Shown here in pieces: positions 39,389 through 47,794 of a DNA stretch of 64,000 bases. Source of the stretch: Paraburkholderia humisilvae (GTDB lineage: Bacteria; Pseudomonadota; Gammaproteobacteria; Burkholderiales; Burkholderiaceae). The first letter of the stretch is position 1, and every line of letters begins with the position of its first letter. A model generated the notes under the pieces. The model searched no databases. It was not told the DNA's origin and worked only from the letters and a program-made list of their open reading frames with translations. A program made the translations under genes and the position numbers. The stretch spans positions 248,001-312,000 of the forward strand of contig NZ_CADIKH010000001.1 of assembly GCF_902859855.1 (NCBI RefSeq), given 5' to 3'.

Positions 39389-39724
39389 TCAGACGAGCGA
39401 AATGGGCGGGCGAACCGGCGGCGCGCGCATGATGCCCGCATAGCGGGGCGCGGCGCTGGGGCGCGCAACGCCGTCTGCCCGCCGCTGCGGGCAGAAACGA
39501 TAGGTCTCGATCAGCGCGCCGCAGTGCACGCCGCAATCGGTCGCACAACATGGGCAGCGGTGACGACAGGACGCGGCTTGCCCGTCGCGGGCGGAAACGG
39601 GCTGCTGCGCTGAAGCACAGAGCGCCACCGCCCGCACCGCATCGACGTCGTGCGTATGCGCGCGAGCGCCCTGCATTGCCAGCAACGCCAGTGACAGCAC
39701 GATAAAAAGCCGCAGCAACGACAT
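39389..39724 (-). CDS. Cys-rich CruR-like (DUF2946-type) upstream regulatory ORF
   Basis: A 111-residue protein with a signal peptide (MSLLRLFIVLSLALLAMQGARA) and eight cysteines (36, 53, 57, 59, 60, 64, 68, 78) forming CxxxC and CPCC motifs. Residues 100-103 near the C terminus read RAPP, followed by PVRPP. Established work on Rhodobacter sphaeroides and Bordetella pertussis describes CruR upstream ORFs with copper-binding CxxC and a C-terminal RAPP-type stalling motif that tune the downstream gene. The same strand, order and hairpin here match that plan; membership of DUF2946 is my inference. The mRNA reads GAGGA-ATG-ATG; the second ATG has better spacing. Confidence 0.68.
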   Translation of the reverse strand: MSLLRLFIVLSLALLAMQGARAHTHDVDAVRAVALCASAQQPVSARDGQAASCRHRCPCCATDCGVHCGALIETYRFCPQRRADGVARPSAAPRYAGIMRAPPVRPPISLV

Positions 39725-39835
39725 CATTCCTCATTGGCCGGATAACCGTTCGCGAGAGCATAGCGCAGGTCACAGCGCCACGTTGCCGACCCGACCGGTC
39801 TCATCGGAGCAGGTTTGACGCTGGCGCAAAAAAGC

Positions 39836-39869
39836 AAAAACCCCGACGCACGCGCAGTGCACCGGGGTT
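39836..39869 (-). terminator. rho-independent terminator after icd
   Basis: AACCCCG (39839-39845) and CGGGGTT (39863-39869) form the stem base. On the minus strand a run of T residues follows below 39841. It lies about 23 bp past the icd stop. Confidence 0.78.
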
Positions 39870-39891
39870 CTTCAGAACGGCACGGCCCGAC

Positions 39892-41148
39892 TTACATATT
39901 CTCGATCATCACCTGACCGAAGCCCGAGCACGACACCTGCGTCGCACCTTCCATCAAACGGGCGAAGTCATACGTCACACGCTTCTGCAGGATCGACTTT
40001 TCCATCGACGAGATGATGACGTCAGCCGCTTCGGTCCAGCCGAGATGGCGCAGCATCATTTCCGCCGACAGGATTTCCGAACCCGGATTCACGTAGTCCT
40101 TGCCCGCATACTTCGGCGCGGTGCCGTGCGTCGCTTCGAACATTGCCACCGAATCCGACATGTTCGCGCCCGGTGCGATACCAATGCCGCCCACTTGCGC
40201 AGCCAGCGCGTCTGAAACGTAATCGCCGTTCAGGTTCAGCGTCGCGATCACGTCGTATTCGGCCGGACGCAGCAGGATCTGCTGCAGGAACGCGTCGGCG
40301 ATCACGTCCTTCACGACGATCTCGTTGCCCGTCTTCGGGTTCTTGAACTTCATCCACGGGCCGCCGTCCACCAGTTCCGCGCCGAATTCCTTCTGCGCGA
40401 GCGCATAGCCGTAGTCACGGAACGCGCCTTCGGTGAACTTCATGATGTTGCCCTTGTGCACCAGCGTGACCGAGCGGCGGTCGTTGTCGATCGCGTACTG
40501 GAGCGCCTTGCGCACGAGACGCTCAGTGCCTTCCTTCGACACCGGCTTCACGCCGATTGCCGACGTTTCCGGGAAGCGGATTTTCTTCACGCCCATTTCT
40601 TCGCGCAGGAACTTGATGACCTTCTTCGCCTGCTCCGATTCCGCGGCCCATTCGATGCCCGCGTAGATGTCTTCCGAGTTCTCGCGGAAGATCACCATGT
40701 TGGTCTTTTCCGGCTCACGCACCGGCGACGGCACACCCTTGAAGTACTGCACCGGGCGCAGGCAGACGTACAGATCGAGTTCCTGACGCAGCGCAACGTT
40801 CAACGAACGGATACCACCGCCGACCGGCGTGGTCAGCGGGCCCTTGATCGACACCACGTATTCCTTGACCACAGCAAGCGTTTCTTCCGGCAGCCACACA
40901 TCCGGACCATAGACCTTGGTCGCCTTTTCGCCGGCGAACACTTCCATCCAGTGGATCTTCTTCTTGCCGCCGTACGCCTTCTCAACCGCCGCATCCACGA
41001 CCTTGATCATCACCGGGGTGATATCGAAACCGGTGCCATCGCCTTCGATGTACGGAATGATCGGCTGGTCGGAAACGTTGAGCGAGAAATCCGCGTTGAC
41101 GGTGATCTTGTCACCGCCCGTCGGAACCTTGATGTGCTGATACGCCAT
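39892..41148 (-). CDS. icd: NADP-dependent isocitrate dehydrogenase
   Basis: A 418-residue TCA-cycle enzyme of the E. coli Icd type. The substrate-site motif is [13 protein letters not shown] with the phosphorylatable serine position, followed by the segment [21 protein letters not shown] (active site, about residues 150-170), [17 protein letters not shown], and [19 protein letters not shown]. The start at 41148 ([13 protein letters not shown]) gives normal length; the frame extends 26 residues upstream without support. A nested palindrome 220-245 bp upstream may control it. Confidence 0.95.
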   Translation of the reverse strand: MAYQHIKVPTGGDKITVNADFSLNVSDQPIIPYIEGDGTGFDITPVMIKVVDAAVEKAYGGKKKIHWMEVFAGEKATKVYGPDVWLPEETLAVVKEYVVSIKGPLTTPVGGGIRSLNVALRQELDLYVCLRPVQYFKGVPSPVREPEKTNMVIFRENSEDIYAGIEWAAESEQAKKVIKFLREEMGVKKIRFPETSAIGVKPVSKEGTERLVRKALQYAIDNDRRSVTLVHKGNIMKFTEGAFRDYGYALAQKEFGAELVDGGPWMKFKNPKTGNEIVVKDVIADAFLQQILLRPAEYDVIATLNLNGDYVSDALAAQVGGIGIAPGANMSDSVAMFEATHGTAPKYAGKDYVNPGSEILSAEMMLRHLGWTEAADVIISSMEKSILQKRVTYDFARLMEGATQVSCSGFGQVMIENM

Positions 41149-41366
41149 GATCGGACTCCAGTGATGGCTGTGCTGGTGAAAGCAGATTGGGGACCTGCGA
41201 AACTGGGGCGCTCCTGTTACGCGCATACCTGACGCCGGTGAGCGGCCAGGCCGCTATTCTAGCCCACCGTGGCGCGCGAACGCTCTGATGGACCGGCCCG
41301 GCAGTGCTTGCACGGCGGCGGCACGGCACCGACACGGAGCGTCGCGCGAATAGGGTCATGCGCGAT

Positions 41367-41394
41367 GTCTTAGGTCTTATATAAGACAAAAGAC
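41367..41394. promoter_or_regulatory. nested palindromic operator between icd and rluE
   Basis: A perfect 14-bp palindrome, GTCTTATATAAGAC (41374-41387), is flanked symmetrically by GTCTT (41367-41371) and AAGAC (41390-41394), each two bases away. The 28-bp block is centred in the roughly 390-bp divergent gap. It looks like a site for a cooperative dimeric regulator, most probably acting on icd. Confidence 0.55.
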
Positions 41395-41541
41395 TGGTCG
41401 GTCCGTATTATGCATTAATATCCCGCCACTTGCCACGGGTGCACCTTGCAGATTACAGCCTGCAACGCAGTGTGACGCGCCCGTGACGTGTTTTTCAAGC
41501 CGATTATTCACGCCGAGACGGCTCCCGCAAATATTTCCAGC

Positions 41542-42111
41542 ATGCCCCTGCTCGCCCTGAACAAACCCTACGGCACGATCTGCCAGTTCTCGCCACACGA
41601 GACGCGCCCGTCGCTCGCGGACTGGGTGCGCGTGCCGGGCGTCTATCCGGCGGGCCGGCTGGACTCGGACAGCGAAGGCCTGCTGCTGCTCACCGACGAT
41701 GGCGCGCTGCAAGCGCGTATTGCCGAGCCGCGTCACAAACTTGTCAAACGCTACTGGGCGCAAGTGGAAGGCGAGCCGCGCGCCGCCGACCTGAAGACGC
41801 TCGCGCGCGGCGTGGACCTGGGCGACTATTTGACGCGCCCGTGTCGCGTCGAATTTGTCGAGCCGCCCGCTGCGCTATGGCCGCGCAATCCGCCGATCCG
41901 CTATCGCGCGGCGAAACCGACCAGCTGGATCGAACTGTCGATCACCGAAGGCAAAAACCGGCAGGTGCGCCGGATGACCGCCGCGGTCGGCTTCCCGACG
42001 TTGCGTCTGGTGCGCGTCGGCATCGGCGCACTCGATATCTTTGCGCTCGGCCTCGCGCCCGGCGACACCGTCGAGCTGCCCACGCGCGCGCCGTGGGACG
42101 GTGTTGCGTGA
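41542..42111 (+). CDS. rluE: 23S rRNA pseudouridine synthase RluE
   Basis: A 189-residue RsuA-family synthase without an S4 domain, as in RluE (U2457 of 23S rRNA in E. coli). Features are LLALNKPYGTICQFS, the catalytic AGRLDSDSEGLLLLTDDG, WPRNPPIRYR and TEGKNRQVRRMTAAVGFPTLRLVR. The ATG at 41542 starts at the conserved core; an in-frame ATG at 41488 would add 18 residues without family support. Confidence 0.9.
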   Translation: MPLLALNKPYGTICQFSPHETRPSLADWVRVPGVYPAGRLDSDSEGLLLLTDDGALQARIAEPRHKLVKRYWAQVEGEPRAADLKTLARGVDLGDYLTRPCRVEFVEPPAALWPRNPPIRYRAAKPTSWIELSITEGKNRQVRRMTAAVGFPTLRLVRVGIGALDIFALGLAPGDTVELPTRAPWDGVA

Positions 42112-42529
42112 TCCACATCGCCTTCGCGCGACGCGCACGCAACGCGCGCTTGTCGGTCAGCTAAGTCGTTGTACCAGCAAACTTTTCAGCGCTGCGCCGC
42201 CGCGCTCGCGCAAGACTTGCCCGATCGAAGCGCGCGCACTTGACACAAATTCACCGGGACTGCCGTCAACCGCAGCGCAACACGACGCGTTACACGACGC
42301 AGATGCCGCCCGAGCTATCCGGCATTCAGCCTCACGAGCGCCTCGCACGCCGTCCAGCCAACCGCTGCCGGCAACGCGCGGGCTCTGCAAGCTCACAGCC
42401 GTCTCGTGAAAATATCTGCGGAAGATTTCGATGAAGCGGCTGTCAACCGAAAGGTGGATGGCACGTTGAACGACATGACTCGACCAACGGGTCATTTGGT
42501 TAATTAACTAAAGCTGAGGATTTTACAAA
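42112..42529. other. intergenic region before the small exported protein
   Basis: About 420 bp with no supported gene. Frames open on both strands lack ribosome-binding sites and family features. The right end becomes AT-rich (GGTTAATTAACTAA) and probably carries the promoter of the 63-residue gene. Confidence 0.3.
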
Positions 42530-42721
42530 ATGAACAAACTGATCGCCGCTCTGGTCGCTGGCCTCTTCGCATCGGCTGCTTTCGCACAAGCTTCGGCACC
42601 GGCTGACGCCGCTGCTCCGGCAACGGCTGCTTCGTCGGCTCACAAGGCAACGAAGAAGCACACCAAGCATGCTTCGAAGAAGAAGGCAGCTCCGGCTGCT
42701 GCTTCGGCCGCTTCGGAATAA
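42530..42721 (+). CDS. small exported Ala/Lys-rich protein, unknown function
   Basis: A 63-residue protein with a clear signal peptide (MNKLIAALVAGLFASAAFA, cleavage near residue 19). The mature part of about 44 residues is almost only Ala, Lys, Ser, Thr, His and Pro and carries a basic block KATKKHTKHASKKK. It should be disordered and strongly cationic in the periplasm or outside the cell. TGAGGA precedes the ATG. Similar short Ala/Lys-rich exported proteins are common in Burkholderia, but no function is known to me. Confidence 0.72.
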   Translation: MNKLIAALVAGLFASAAFAQASAPADAAAPATAASSAHKATKKHTKHASKKKAAPAAASAASE

Positions 42722-42867
42722 GTTTGAAGAAATAACGCAGTCAAGAACAAGTCGTACCTGCCGTTCTTACGGCGTTGAAAGGCGGATCGCCACGAGGCCA
42801 TCTGCCTTTTTCTTTTTCGACGCGCTCGCGTAACATTCGCGGTTCATCTTCAGCAAGGAGTTCCGTC

Positions 42868-43383
42868 GTGCGATTCAACCCGCGCTCGTTATGGGCGAAT
42901 TTTGCGGCGCGCTGCGCGCTTGCCGTCGCGTTGTCGGTTATCGCGTTGTCGTTTGCCGCCGTGCCGGCGCGCGACGCGTTTGCGCAAATCCCGCCCGGTG
43001 CGAAGCAGCCCGGCGACTTCCCGCGTGTGAAGCTGACCGCCGGCATGTTCGTGATCGACGCCGCCGTCGCCGCGAACGACCCGGATCGCGAACAAGGTCT
43101 CATGTACCGCACGGAGCTCAAACCGAACGAAGGCATGCTGTTTGTCTTCAACGAGAACGCGGTGCACTGCTTCTGGATGAAGAACACGCTGATCCCGTTG
43201 TCGATCGCGTTCATCCGCGCGGACGGCACGATTACCGACATCGACGAGATGCAGGCCGAAACCACCAACAATCACTGCCCGCGTAATAACGGCGTATACG
43301 CGCTCGAGATGAGCAAGGGCTGGTTCGAGTCGAAGGGCATCAAGCCCGGCATAAAGATTCAAGGGCTACCGCAACCCCAGTAA
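42868..43383 (+). CDS. DUF192 family exported protein
   Basis: A 171-residue protein with a signal peptide (hydrophobic core about residues 15-33, cleavage near AFAQ) and a DUF192 domain. Segments are REQGLMYRTELKPNEGMLFVF, CFWMKNTLIPLSIAFI, ITDIDEMQ and YALEMSKGWF. The function of DUF192 is unknown. The GTG start at 42868 is set by AAGGAG seven bases upstream; the upstream in-frame ATG would bury the signal peptide. Confidence 0.85.
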   Translation: MRFNPRSLWANFAARCALAVALSVIALSFAAVPARDAFAQIPPGAKQPGDFPRVKLTAGMFVIDAAVAANDPDREQGLMYRTELKPNEGMLFVFNENAVHCFWMKNTLIPLSIAFIRADGTITDIDEMQAETTNNHCPRNNGVYALEMSKGWFESKGIKPGIKIQGLPQPQ

Positions 43384-43406
43384 CCAACGCGCTGCAAACA
43401 GCGCGT

Positions 43407-43447
43407 AAAAAGCCGGCTGGCGCACGGGCGCGCAAGCCGGCTTTTTT
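43407..43447 (+). terminator. rho-independent terminator after the DUF192 gene
   Basis: AAAAGCCGGCT (43407-43417) pairs with AGCCGGCTTTT (43434-43444) around a 16-base loop that can fold further, and a T tract follows. The flanking A and T runs allow bidirectional action. Confidence 0.8.
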
Positions 43448-43645
43448 TGCGTCTGCGCGACGCCACTTCGCACCGAGCGCGATGCGCGGCGCGCCATATA
43501 CGCTTGCCGCAGTGCGGAAGATTCAAGCAAAAGGTAAACCGACACGCTATCCTTATAGTCTCTGCCAGTCGCGCCGCAGCCGACCCGATGGGTGTTCAAC
43601 CCGGCTGGCGGCTTCCAGGCGGCGCGCTATTTCATGGAGGTTCAC

Positions 43646-45751
43646 GTGCCCCGCAAGACTCCCATCGAGCGCTACCGCAACATCGGGATCAGCGCTCACA
43701 TCGATGCCGGTAAAACGACTACCACCGAGCGCATCCTCTTCTACACCGGCGTGACTCACAAGATCGGCGAGGTTCACGACGGAGCGGCGACGATGGACTG
43801 GATGGAGCAGGAGCAGGAGCGTGGCATCACGATCACGTCGGCCGCCACGACCGCGTTCTGGAAGGGCATGGCCGGCAATTATCCGGAGCATCGGATCAAC
43901 ATCATCGATACCCCGGGACACGTCGATTTCACGATCGAAGTCGAGCGCTCGATGCGCGTGCTCGACGGCGCGTGCATGGTGTACGACTCGGTCGGCGGCG
44001 TGCAGCCGCAGTCGGAAACCGTATGGCGCCAGGCGAACAAGTACAAGGTGCCGCGCATCGCGTTCGTCAACAAGATGGACCGGGTCGGTGCGGACTTTTT
44101 CCGCGTGCAGCGGCAGATCGGCGAGCGTCTGAAGGGCATCGCGGTGCCGATCCAGATTCCGGTCGGCGCCGAGGAACATTTCGAAGGTGTGGTCGACCTT
44201 GTGAAGATGAAGGCAGTCGTCTGGGACGATGAGAGCCAGGGCATCAAGTTCGAGTACAAGGACATTCCAGCGAATCTCGTCGATCTCGCGCATGAATGGC
44301 GCGGAAAAATGGTCGAGGCCGCTGCGGAAGCAGACGAAGTGCTGCTCGAAAAGTACCTCGAAGACCATGAGAGCCTGACCGAAGACGAAATCAAAGGCGC
44401 GCTCAGAAAGCGCACGATCGCCAACGAGATCGTGCCGATGCTGTGCGGCAGCGCGTTCAAGAACAAGGGCGTGCAGGCCATGCTCGACGCCGTGATCGAC
44501 TATCTGCCGTCGCCGGTCGATGTGCCGGCCATTCTCGGCCACGACGAACACGACAACGAGACGGAGCGTCATCCGAGCGATGAGGAGCCGTTCTCAGCGC
44601 TCGCGTTCAAGATCATGACGGACCCGTTCGTCGGTCAGCTGATCTTCTTCCGCGTGTACTCGGGCGTGATCGAATCGGGTGGCACGGTCTACAACGCGGT
44701 GAAGGAGAAGAAGGAGCGCCTCGGCCGGATCCTGCAGATGCACGCGAACGAGCGCAAGGAAATCAAGGAAGTGCGCGCGGGCGACATCGCCGCGGCCGTC
44801 GGCCTGAAGGACGCGACCACCGGCGACACGCTATGCGACCCCGATCACGTGATCATCCTCGAACGGATGATCTTCCCGGAACCGGTGATTTCCCAAGCCG
44901 TCGAGCCGAAGACCAAGGCCGATCAGGAAAAGATGGGCATGGCGCTGAATCGTCTGGCGCAGGAAGACCCGTCGTTCCGCGTCGCCACCGACGAAGAATC
45001 CGGCCAGACCATCATCTCCGGCATGGGCGAGCTGCACCTCGAAATCATCGTCGACCGGATGAAGCGCGAGTTCGGCGTCGAAGCGACGGTCGGCAAGCCG
45101 CAGGTCGCGTATCGCGAAACGATCCGCACCAAAGTCGACGATGTCGAAGGCAAGTTCGTCAAGCAGTCGGGCGGCCGGGGCCAGTACGGTCACGCGGTCC
45201 TCGGGCTGGAGCCGAACCCGGCGAAGGGCTACGAGTTCCTCGACGAGATCAAGGGCGGCGTGATTCCGCGCGAGTACATCCCGGCTGTCGACAAGGGCAT
45301 CCAGGAAACGCTGAAGGCCGGTGTACTGGCGGGCTACCCGGTCGTCGACGTGAAGGTTCACCTGACGTTCGGTTCGTACCACGACGTCGACTCGAACGAA
45401 AATGCATTCCGGATGGCCGGTTCGATGGCGTTCAAGGAAGGCATGCGTCGCGCGAAGCCGGTGCTGCTGGAACCGATGATGGCGGTCGAAGTGGAAACGC
45501 CGGAAGACTTCATGGGCAACGTGATGGGTGACCTGTCCGGCCGGCGCGGCATCGTGCAGGGCATGGAAGATATCGCGGGCGGCGGCGGCAAGCTGGTGCG
45601 CGCCGAAGTGCCGCTCGCGGAAATGTTCGGCTATTCGACGTCGCTGCGCTCGCTCACACAAGGCCGCGCGACGTACACGATGGAATTCAAGCATTACGCG
45701 GAAACGCCGAACAACGTGTCCGAATCCATCGTCAATACAAAAAAGCGGTAA
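43646..45751 (+). CDS. fusA: translation elongation factor G (solitary copy)
   Basis: A 701-residue EF-G that catalyses GTP-driven ribosomal translocation or ribosome recycling. The G domain carries [12 protein letters not shown] (residues 17-28), [14 protein letters not shown] and the switch segment [15 protein letters not shown]. Domains II-V are complete, including [14 protein letters not shown] and the C-terminal [13 protein letters not shown] start at 43646 is chosen because GGAGG lies six bases upstream. Neither rpsL, rpsG nor tuf is adjacent, so this is probably not the str-operon copy but a paralogue with its own terminator. Confidence 0.92.
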   Translation: MPRKTPIERYRNIGISAHIDAGKTTTTERILFYTGVTHKIGEVHDGAATMDWMEQEQERGITITSAATTAFWKGMAGNYPEHRINIIDTPGHVDFTIEVERSMRVLDGACMVYDSVGGVQPQSETVWRQANKYKVPRIAFVNKMDRVGADFFRVQRQIGERLKGIAVPIQIPVGAEEHFEGVVDLVKMKAVVWDDESQGIKFEYKDIPANLVDLAHEWRGKMVEAAAEADEVLLEKYLEDHESLTEDEIKGALRKRTIANEIVPMLCGSAFKNKGVQAMLDAVIDYLPSPVDVPAILGHDEHDNETERHPSDEEPFSALAFKIMTDPFVGQLIFFRVYSGVIESGGTVYNAVKEKKERLGRILQMHANERKEIKEVRAGDIAAAVGLKDATTGDTLCDPDHVIILERMIFPEPVISQAVEPKTKADQEKMGMALNRLAQEDPSFRVATDEESGQTIISGMGELHLEIIVDRMKREFGVEATVGKPQVAYRETIRTKVDDVEGKFVKQSGGRGQYGHAVLGLEPNPAKGYEFLDEIKGGVIPREYIPAVDKGIQETLKAGVLAGYPVVDVKVHLTFGSYHDVDSNENAFRMAGSMAFKEGMRRAKPVLLEPMMAVEVETPEDFMGNVMGDLSGRRGIVQGMEDIAGGGGKLVRAEVPLAEMFGYSTSLRSLTQGRATYTMEFKHYAETPNNVSESIVNTKKR

Positions 45752-45769
45752 CCGCTGTTCGATGTGCCG

Positions 45770-45800
45770 AAGCCCGTTCATTCAGGACGGGCTTTTTTTT
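45770..45800 (+). terminator. rho-independent terminator of fusA
   Basis: AAGCCCGT (45770-45777) pairs with ACGGGCTT (45787-45794) around a nine-base loop, followed by six further T residues. It lies 19 bp past the stop. Confidence 0.9.
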
Positions 45801-45917
45801 CGCGCCCGCGCGGCTGACCGTCCGATGAGTCGATCAGCCCTAGGCCGTGCGGGCAATTTATGACCATGCCAGAATAACCAGACGAGTGACCTCAAGGTAG
45901 GCACAAGGAGATAAGTA

Positions 45918-46436
45918 ATGAGCGATAACCACGACGACCTGAATCGACCGGTGCACGGTGCTCACGATGGGCCGATCGACTGGCGTGAGCATGGCGTGAA
46001 AGTGATCCGCGGCGACCAGCTCGACACGAACACGCCGCAAACGCCGGGCATGAACCGCGCGGCCGCGATCAACGCGGCCCGCGTCGGCGCACAGAAAATC
46101 TGGGCCGGCACAGTGACGATCCATCCGAACGCGAAGACCGGCGCGCATCATCACGGCGCACTCGAAAGCGTGATCTATGTGGTGCGCGGCCATGCGCGGA
46201 TGCGCTGGGGCGAGCACCTGGAATTCACCGCTGAAGCGGGCCCAGGCGACTTTATCTTCGTGCCGCCGTACGTCCCGCACCAGGAGATCAACGCGAGCAC
46301 CGACGATCCGCTCGAATGCGTGCTCGTGCGCAGCGACAACGAAGCGGTGGTCGTGAACCTGGATATCGATGCGATCGAACAGCCCGAAACGGTCTATTGG
46401 GTCGATCCGATCCACAAACATCCGCACGAACACTGA
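45918..46436 (+). CDS. cupin-domain protein
   Basis: A 172-residue single cupin. Motif 1 is KTGAHHHGALESVIYVVRG with the metal-binding His-x-His and Glu. Motif 2 is GDFIFVPPYVPHQEIN. A metal site (Fe, Mn or Ni) is expected, but no substrate can be assigned. The C terminus is His-rich (PIHKHPHEH). AAGGAG lies nine bases before the ATG. It is followed closely by a nickel/cobalt transporter gene, which is only suggestive of a metal link. Confidence 0.83.
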   Translation: MSDNHDDLNRPVHGAHDGPIDWREHGVKVIRGDQLDTNTPQTPGMNRAAAINAARVGAQKIWAGTVTIHPNAKTGAHHHGALESVIYVVRGHARMRWGEHLEFTAEAGPGDFIFVPPYVPHQEINASTDDPLECVLVRSDNEAVVVNLDIDAIEQPETVYWVDPIHKHPHEH

Positions 46437-46464
46437 CGTGTCCGCCCTTTCCTGACGACGCCAC

Positions 46465-47520
46465 ATGACGCCGACCGCCACGCGCTTTCACCTGCCGACA
46501 CGAAAACTGCTCATCCTGTATGGGCCGCTGATTGCCGCGAATCTCGGCGCGTGGGCATGGGCGCTGATCGCATTCCGTCACTATCCGCTGCTGCTGGGCA
46601 CCGCGCTGCTCGCGTACGGCTTCGGCCTGCGACACGCAGTCGACGCGGACCATATCGCAGCGATCGATGCCGTCACGCGCAAGCTGATGCAGCAGGGCAA
46701 GCAACCGCTTGGCGTCGGCCTCGCATTTTCGCTTGGCCATTCCACGATCGTGATCGCCGCGACCATCGGCATCGCACTGACCGCGTTATCGCTCCATGGC
46801 CGCTTCGACGAATTCAAGGCGGTGGGCGGCACAATCGGCACGCTGGTGTCCGCAGGCTTTCTGCTGGTGCTCGCGGGCGTGAATCTCACGATCCTGCGTG
46901 ACGTGTGGCGCCGCTATCGAGACGACCGGCACGCGCAACGCGGCGGCGATCAAGCCGCCACACGCATGAACGTCGCGGCCGCGGCAAACGCGGCCGCGCC
47001 CGCCGGATTGCTGTCGCGCGCGCTAAGGCCGCTATTTCGCGTCGTCACGCAGAGCTGGCATATGTACCCGGTCGGCGTGCTGTTCGGGCTCGGCTTCGAC
47101 ACCGCCACCGAGATCGGCCTGCTCGCGATTGCCGCGGGCGAGGCCAGCAAAGGCCTGCCGCTTTACTCGATCCTGGTCTTCCCGGCGCTCTTCACGGCCG
47201 GCATGACGCTGGTCGACTCGACCGATAACGTATTGATGGTCCACGCGTACGGCTGGGCGATGGATGATCCGAAGCGCAAGCTTTACTACAACGCGAGCAT
47301 CACGTTCGTATCGGCGCTGGTCGCGATCGCGATCGGCAGCATCGAGGCGCTCGGCCTGATTGCCGACAAGTTGGGCGTCTCCGGCGGCACATGGGATGCG
47401 GTCGCCGCCGTCAATACGCAGTTCGGCCTGCTCGGCTATGGCATCGTCGCTGTCTTCATGGCGTGCTGGATCGGCTCGATCCTGTTCCATCGCTGGCGGC
47501 GCGCGCCTGTCGCTCACTGA
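46465..47520 (+). CDS. HoxN/NicT-family nickel/cobalt permease
   Basis: A 351-residue inner-membrane permease with about eight helices. The family signature HAVDADHIAAIDAVTRKL lies in the second helix, and the companion motifs SLGHSTIVI and LFGLGFDTATEIGLLAI follow. It imports Ni2+ or Co2+; the metal preference is not readable here. A cytoplasmic loop around residues 150-185 is basic and Ala-rich. It lies 28 bp after the cupin gene. Confidence 0.9.
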   Translation: MTPTATRFHLPTRKLLILYGPLIAANLGAWAWALIAFRHYPLLLGTALLAYGFGLRHAVDADHIAAIDAVTRKLMQQGKQPLGVGLAFSLGHSTIVIAATIGIALTALSLHGRFDEFKAVGGTIGTLVSAGFLLVLAGVNLTILRDVWRRYRDDRHAQRGGDQAATRMNVAAAANAAAPAGLLSRALRPLFRVVTQSWHMYPVGVLFGLGFDTATEIGLLAIAAGEASKGLPLYSILVFPALFTAGMTLVDSTDNVLMVHAYGWAMDDPKRKLYYNASITFVSALVAIAIGSIEALGLIADKLGVSGGTWDAVAAVNTQFGLLGYGIVAVFMACWIGSILFHRWRRAPVAH

Positions 47521-47794
47521 CACCGCACCGAATTCTCACTGAATGTGCCGATGCGCACGCGCCGCTTGCGACGCGTGCGCATACAAACCGACGCCCGATC
47601 GAACCCCGAACGTTGTCAGCGCGAGACACGCTGCGGGCTCCACGCCGCGGTTCCCGGCCGCAAACGCGCCGAACCGCAGGGCAATCGCTTACACTGAGCC
47701 CGCATCCATCGTCGCAGTACCGCTCGCACCGCCGCGCCCCTTGTTTCGCCCTGTCGCGCGCGGCGCTCAACAGAACGGACCGGACTATCCATCG

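Noticed and set aside
42157..42495. A 112-codon minus-strand frame upstream of the small exported protein
   Set aside because: No ribosome-binding site or domain is visible, and the composition looks like intergenic DNA of this genome.
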